A DNA stretch of 64,000 bases from Muricea muricata. Taxonomy: Eukaryota; Cnidaria; Anthozoa; Malacalcyonacea; Plexauridae. Positions 60,801-64,000 of the stretch are shown one piece after another. The notes under the pieces are model-generated. The model saw nothing but the letters and a program-made list of their open reading frames with translations, was not told the origin of the DNA and did not search any database. Within the stretch, counting starts at the first letter, position 1. Each line of letters begins with the position of its first letter. Where the stretch lies: contig OY979717.1 of the NCBI GenBank assembly GCA_963855995.1, positions 63,084,243 to 63,148,242 on the forward strand, read 5' to 3'. The translations under genes were made by a program, and so were the position numbers.

Positions 60801-61850
60801 GGAGGGTACAATTATAGAATACCAGTGCAGGGCGATAAACTGGCCAGGTATTCTATAACTACTCCGCGGGGGGCAAATTGAAAGCATCAAATGTTTGTTA
60901 AGTTAAGTCCCGATTTTAGTTTACGTATGTAAAAAACCTGAATAACATGTGGGTCCAGATACCTAAAAATCAAATTCTGGAGCTCATCGCAACTATCTTA
61001 GTCCACCATATGACCACGTTTGTTGTTTTTACTGCCTTATGTGGGCATAGCCGCATAGGAGGTTGTTTTAGCATAATTCTCACAACTAATTCTCCTTACT
61101 TTTCTTAAACAAAGGAAAACAAAGAAAGTTTATTATTGTCCACCATCTTGGTACTCTTAATCGATTTATATTTATGGGACATTAAAAGGACTAAAGTGCT
61201 TCTGATGAATAGTGAATAATCAATATTCTTTGGTTTTGTTTTTTGACAATTTGCTTAAAAAGAACTAAAAATCATGAAAAAACTCAAAAGTTTTTCATTC
61301 TTTTTCCGCTTCCCGCCTTCTCCCGCATCCCGCTCCATCTCCTGCCGCCCTTATTCTCCCGGGTTCCCGCCACCCTGTTCCGCTCCACCGATGTGTATTT
61401 CCCATCCGGGAAATTTACATACGGGACTTAAATGCGCCCTCTTTGTCGTTCGATTTTTTGGCAATTAAACATGAATATGACGTTCCAGTTCAATGAGCTG
61501 TAAAGAAGCCAATAATTAATATCGATTACTTGCCTGATTTGGGCATTTATCTACTAAATGTTAAGAAGTTTAATACACTAAATCCTAAAATAACACATGC
61601 AATATAATTTTTCTCACGTTTGAACAGCGTTCAGACCAGCAGCTTTAATCTTCAGTAATCTATCCTTCCAGTACGCGCGCGGTACTCGAAAATAATGCAT
61701 CCCAGCAGAAATATATCGAAACGGTTTGCCATCTTTCAGAAAACAATCGTTTTCATAATCGATCGTGAATGATCTAGCGTGAATAGGGTCAAAAATAATA
61801 CACAGTAGAACAAAAAGAATGAATCTTAGGCCTGTGATGTTTGCTGCCAT
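51836..61850 (-). CDS. GLB1: Lysosomal beta-galactosidase, GH35, 11 exons
   Basis: Exons (minus order): 61618-61850, 60362-60483, 59870-59898, 56640-56703, 55242-55336, 54630-54810, 54037-54258, 53361-53566, 52980-53162, 52238-52576, 51836-52048. All are GT/AG, phases agree, and the sum is 1887 nt (628 residues; human GLB1 677, GLB1L 654). Signal peptide in [16 protein letters not shown]; then [20 protein letters not shown], the [10 protein letters not shown] box (exon 3, only 29 nt), VENEYGSYF with the acid/base Glu, [14 protein letters not shown] with the nucleophile Glu, [28 protein letters not shown], and in the C-terminal beta domains NQGRINYG and FNLGRYWP. The enzyme removes terminal beta-galactose from glycolipids and glycans in the lysosome. 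GLB1 and GLB1L cannot be separated by eye. Introns 3, 4 and 5 carry MITE-like elements. Confidence 0.95.
55009..55109. mobile_element. 101-bp MITE in GLB1 intron 5
   Basis: TAGCCAGTGCGCTAA pairs with TTAGCGCACTGGCTA, and inner CTCCCCCTG with CAGGGGGGAG. Confidence 0.8.
55455..55590. mobile_element. 136-bp hairpin MITE in GLB1 intron 4
   Basis: TTTATGCAAAAATA pairs with TATTTTTGCATAAA; inner CATCGTCACGTGTGTATT pairs imperfectly with AATACGCGCGTGACGACG. Confidence 0.75.
55787..56279. mobile_element. 493-bp hAT-type MITE with exact 8-bp duplication in GLB1 intron 4
   Basis: Terminal repeats TAGAGCTGTGCGGTT and AACCGCACAGCTCTA. Exact CCCTAATG copies at 55779-55786 and 56280-56287. Subterminal CGGTTTCGG/CCGAAACCG words occur in both halves. 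No coding capacity. The TAGNGCTGTGC terminus is shared with the element at 40629-41041, so the two probably used the same transposase family. Confidence 0.93.
57090..59394. mobile_element. 2.3-kb hAT-like element in GLB1 intron 3
   Basis: CAGGGGCGGATCCAG at the left pairs with CTAGATCCGCCCCTG at the right, and CTAGC flanks both sides exactly (57085-57089, 59395-59399). CTGACTGTAGC words recur at 57112, 58918, 58980, 59005, 59034 and 59346, mostly in the right 500 bp, like subterminal transposase-binding sites of hAT elements. The interior has one ORF-like exon (next entry) and no transposase core that I can see. GGGGGCATGCCCCC at 57157-57170 is a perfect palindrome. Confidence 0.8.
58604..58837 (-). 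CDS. Unrecognised exon-like ORF carried in the 2.3-kb element
   Basis: ATG at 58837 gives 77 codons starting [20 protein letters not shown], then [18 protein letters not shown], a helical, charged segment, up to HFPV at a possible donor CAG/GTAGGC near 58610. No BED finger or hAT core can be seen. It could be a captured host exon or an element-specific protein. Confidence 0.35.
   Translation of the reverse strand: MASNAILDRLNCTLNEQVSFFEKAKKLSEIKRLCQETLSADYKAKRGIEREVFVCNFAQLQFSVTQQLRACNHFPVR
59703..59823. mobile_element. 121-bp palindromic MITE in GLB1 intron 3
   Basis: CCACTTCAGCTGTATCGTAG pairs with CTACGATACGGTTGAAGTGG (one mismatch cluster); inner CGAAACGTAGCGTATT pairs with AATACGCTACGTTTCG. 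It sits only 47 bp from the 29-nt exon 3. Confidence 0.85.
60900..61600. other. GLB1 intron 1 sequence
   Basis: Contains a C/T-rich stretch at 61305-61410 (TCCCGC repeats) that gives short frames in two registers; no gene or MITE recognised. Confidence 0.5.
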
Positions 61851-61937
61851 GTTTACTAACGACAGGTTGTGCTACCAACAAGGAACTAACACAGCATGTG
61901 ACATTTGCCTAAACGTCATAGAGGTCAGCCAGGGTTA

Positions 61938-62066
61938 GGCCTGTTTTAAAGGTTGTATTTCAGTCGCGTCAAATGAAATTCAAACAATAGATAATGAGGT
62001 TAGCCATCTCGTGACCTATCTTTTTATTTTATTTGACGCGACAGAATGCGACGTACAATACAGGCC
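61938..62066. mobile_element. 129-bp Harbinger-type MITE with TTA duplication, 88 bp upstream of the GLB1 start
   Basis: GGCCTGTTTTAAAGGTTGTA and the complementary GTACAATACAGGCC form the ends, inner CGCGTCAAATGAAAT pairs with ATTTTATTTGACGCG, and TTA flanks both sides (61935-61937, 62067-62069). It lies in the presumed GLB1 promoter region. Confidence 0.85.
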
Positions 62067-62568
62067 TTAAGAAATCCGCGAACACAGGCGTAATTTGCGT
62101 TATGCCCAACGAAGTTATTTTGAAATCCTATCGATCGATGTCATGTAATACATACATAATATTGTCATGTAAACAGGCACAGGGTTAAGGGTTTACTAAA
62201 AAACCCGCAAATTATTGTAAATGATCTATTGCTAGAATTTCAATGACCTAGCACGAAGCTAAATGTAGAGTGCAAAATATTGACATGCTGCAATATTAAT
62301 TAAGTATTTGATTCCATTGCGTTTAAGAAATCACAGGTTTTATTCAGTTTATCCAGCATACAGGGTGTACATACGGGGACTTTTTGGGGACACCCAGTGA
62401 AAAGCCTCGTTTGCAATTGTTGACTTTTCATTCGTAAAATTAAGGATTTTGAGGTCTCAAATATTAGTTTAATTCAGTAGTTTTAGTCATATCTAATAAT
62501 TATTTCTAACCGTGACTCATCTGTTGGAATCATATCAAAAGCCATAAAAAATTTCCGTCAATACTTAC

Positions 62569-63463
62569 GACACACTGTTGGTGCAGAATATAGTAATGCC
62601 ACAGCAATCCGATGAAGTGGCCAAGACATGCACTCAGCACAAAGACGAAACGAGCTAACATTTGCCCAGGAAGAGTTGCCCAATAACAGGAAGCGAGGTC
62701 AATTCGGATGACCAGCAATACGATTCTGAATTGTTTGGCCAACAGTTTCACTTCCAATGCTGCCAAATGGTATTCGAAGTTGGAACAATACCGCATTGAA
62801 ATTTGTTGCTCCAAAATTAACTTCTTATTCATGACATCAACAGCTTGATATTGGTACAATGTTTGGTAGCTGGACATGCTTCTTTGGTATACTTCTGATA
62901 CTATTGTTCCAAGACATGACGCTAAACGAGATTCCGAGATAACGAAGGTACTGGATAAACTTCCTGATTGAATTTGAATTGACGATGTACCATCTCCCAG
63001 AGCAACAACTGAAATACCAGCTGTTCCATTGGTAAGATTAGTAGAGGAAGCAACTGCGAGTCGATCAAATGAACTCTCTATAGCTGCTCTTACCAACCTA
63101 TACCATTCAAACGATGGAAGGTTAACAGCGACAGTATTGTCAACGCCCGTCATAGTGAGCTTGCTCAAAAATTTGAAAATGTTATAACGTAGACATAATG
63201 CCTCAAATACCAGATTGTGGGCTTGTTGGATTGTTAAACCGTCAATTTGAGCGACAGTTCTTCCAGTGAGTAATCCAAGACCAGATTTTGAAAAGCCATA
63301 TGTTTGCAACAAGAGTGTAAGGTATATTGTTACTCATGATCAAACTCAAACTACCAGATCCATTTAATGTTCTAATTGAGGAAGCAACTTGTGGTATTGA
63401 ATACGCTAAAATTTGAGCGTCGTTGAGACCTCGAAATAAGAGGCGTTTCCACCCAGATACCAT
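62569..63463 (-). pseudogene. Unrecognised exon with frame breaks
   Basis: It follows an acceptor TTTCAG at 63464-63469 and ends at a donor GTC/GTAAGT at 62568-62567. The frame from 63463 (VSGWKRLLFRGLNDAQ, then AYSIPQVASSIRTLNGSG) breaks near 63300. Reading resumes in another frame with TYGFSKSGLGLLTGRTVAQI, FEWYRLVRAAIESSFDRL and GTSSIQIQSGSLSSTF, and near 62815 a third frame, VNFGATNFNAVLFQLRIPFG, looks more protein-like than the continuing one until a TGA. Many Ser/Leu/Ala residues and no domain I know. Either a decayed gene or a real one with sequence errors; its 5' part lies beyond the window or was not found. Confidence 0.45.
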
Positions 63464-63474
63464 CTGAAATGGCA

Positions 63475-64000
63475 AACAATAATTGATAGAAATTAAACTG
63501 ACCAGCTTGAGATACCTCTTGCGTTTCTAATTAAAAATTAAATTACGAGCTCCAGATTTCTATGCGGTGAAAGATAGCATTGTGCAAAAGCAAAATGTAG
63601 TAGAAAACGTCGGTCGGGCTATTTAACGTTTCCTCGTATATCTTTTGTAAAATCCTGTTTAGAACGGAAATTGTCAGAGGTGAAATTTCGACTTCTCGGT
63701 ATAACTATGAAGAAACGTTACGACTTCATCGACTCAGTAAATAAAAAATAATTGTAGTTTTCGTTTATTTGCAAAACGCGCGGCAGTCAGTAACATATTT
63801 AGTGGCCATATCATATTTGTAACATGAAAGTGGAGTGAATTCCGAAGAGAAAAATTTTTTAAGCTCCATAATAAAAACGAAAACTATGCACTAAAATGAG
63901 GCAAAGAGAAAATTTATTACTAAAATATACAGAAAATACGCAACAAGTAATTACTAGAAATACATTACATTGCAAGATTCATCTCTAGTCCAGCTCTATG
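63475..64000. other. Right window edge
   Basis: AT-rich DNA upstream of the unrecognised exon on its strand, probably intronic. No exon or repeat was recognised. Confidence 0.35.

Overview
This is a eukaryotic, AT-rich, intron-rich window from an invertebrate genome. The gene models (GT-AG introns of 0.1-3.4 kb, metazoan CCDC47, CCDC89 and GLB1 orthologs) and the dense mix of hAT, Harbinger-like, LINE, BEL/Pao and Ty3 relics suggest a cnidarian or a similar early-branching animal. The phylum is an inference; the metazoan origin is well supported.

Four host genes can be read on the minus strand and one on the plus strand. From left to right: (1) 4718-5626, a rhodopsin-family GPCR whose frame is interrupted by one in-frame TAG between TM6 and TM7. 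(2) 7345-11596, a 7-exon CCDC89-like coiled-coil gene, spliced here into 345 codons. (3) 25323-26870, a single-exon, membrane-anchored protein of the condensation/acyltransferase (HxxxDG) type, plus strand. (4) 33230-46619, a 16-exon CCDC47 ortholog, 495 codons, every junction in phase. (5) 51836-61850, an 11-exon lysosomal beta-galactosidase (GLB1 family, GH35), 628 codons, both catalytic glutamates present. A sixth, unrecognised minus-strand exon with frame breaks lies at 62569-63463. A 150-codon orphan ORF sits at 30585-31037. A possible isolated first exon is at 22547-22612.

The rest is mobile-element sequence in layers. 13.2-21.2 kb is a graveyard: a minisatellite, BEL/Pao integrase, Ty3-like gag-pro-RT, Ty3-like integrase, a Tc1/mariner-like DDE relic split by a 537-bp insertion, and a LINE relic. 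At least fifteen palindromic MITE-like elements are scattered through introns and intergenic DNA, several with exact target-site duplications. Two large inverted-repeat elements stand out. One at 34101-36138, inside CCDC47 intron 13, has ~0.5-kb arms around a protein-kinase N-lobe fragment. The other, at 46752-50984, has ~1.5-kb arms, carries two head-to-head copies of an integrase-like gene, and ends 133 bp from the CCDC47 start codon.

The host genes are not an operon-like set. GPCR, CCDC89, CCDC47 and GLB1 share orientation but have unrelated roles (signalling, coiled-coil scaffold, ER membrane protein biogenesis, lysosomal hydrolysis). Splice junctions were placed by eye from GT/AG sites, phase and family similarity; no alignment or database search was run.
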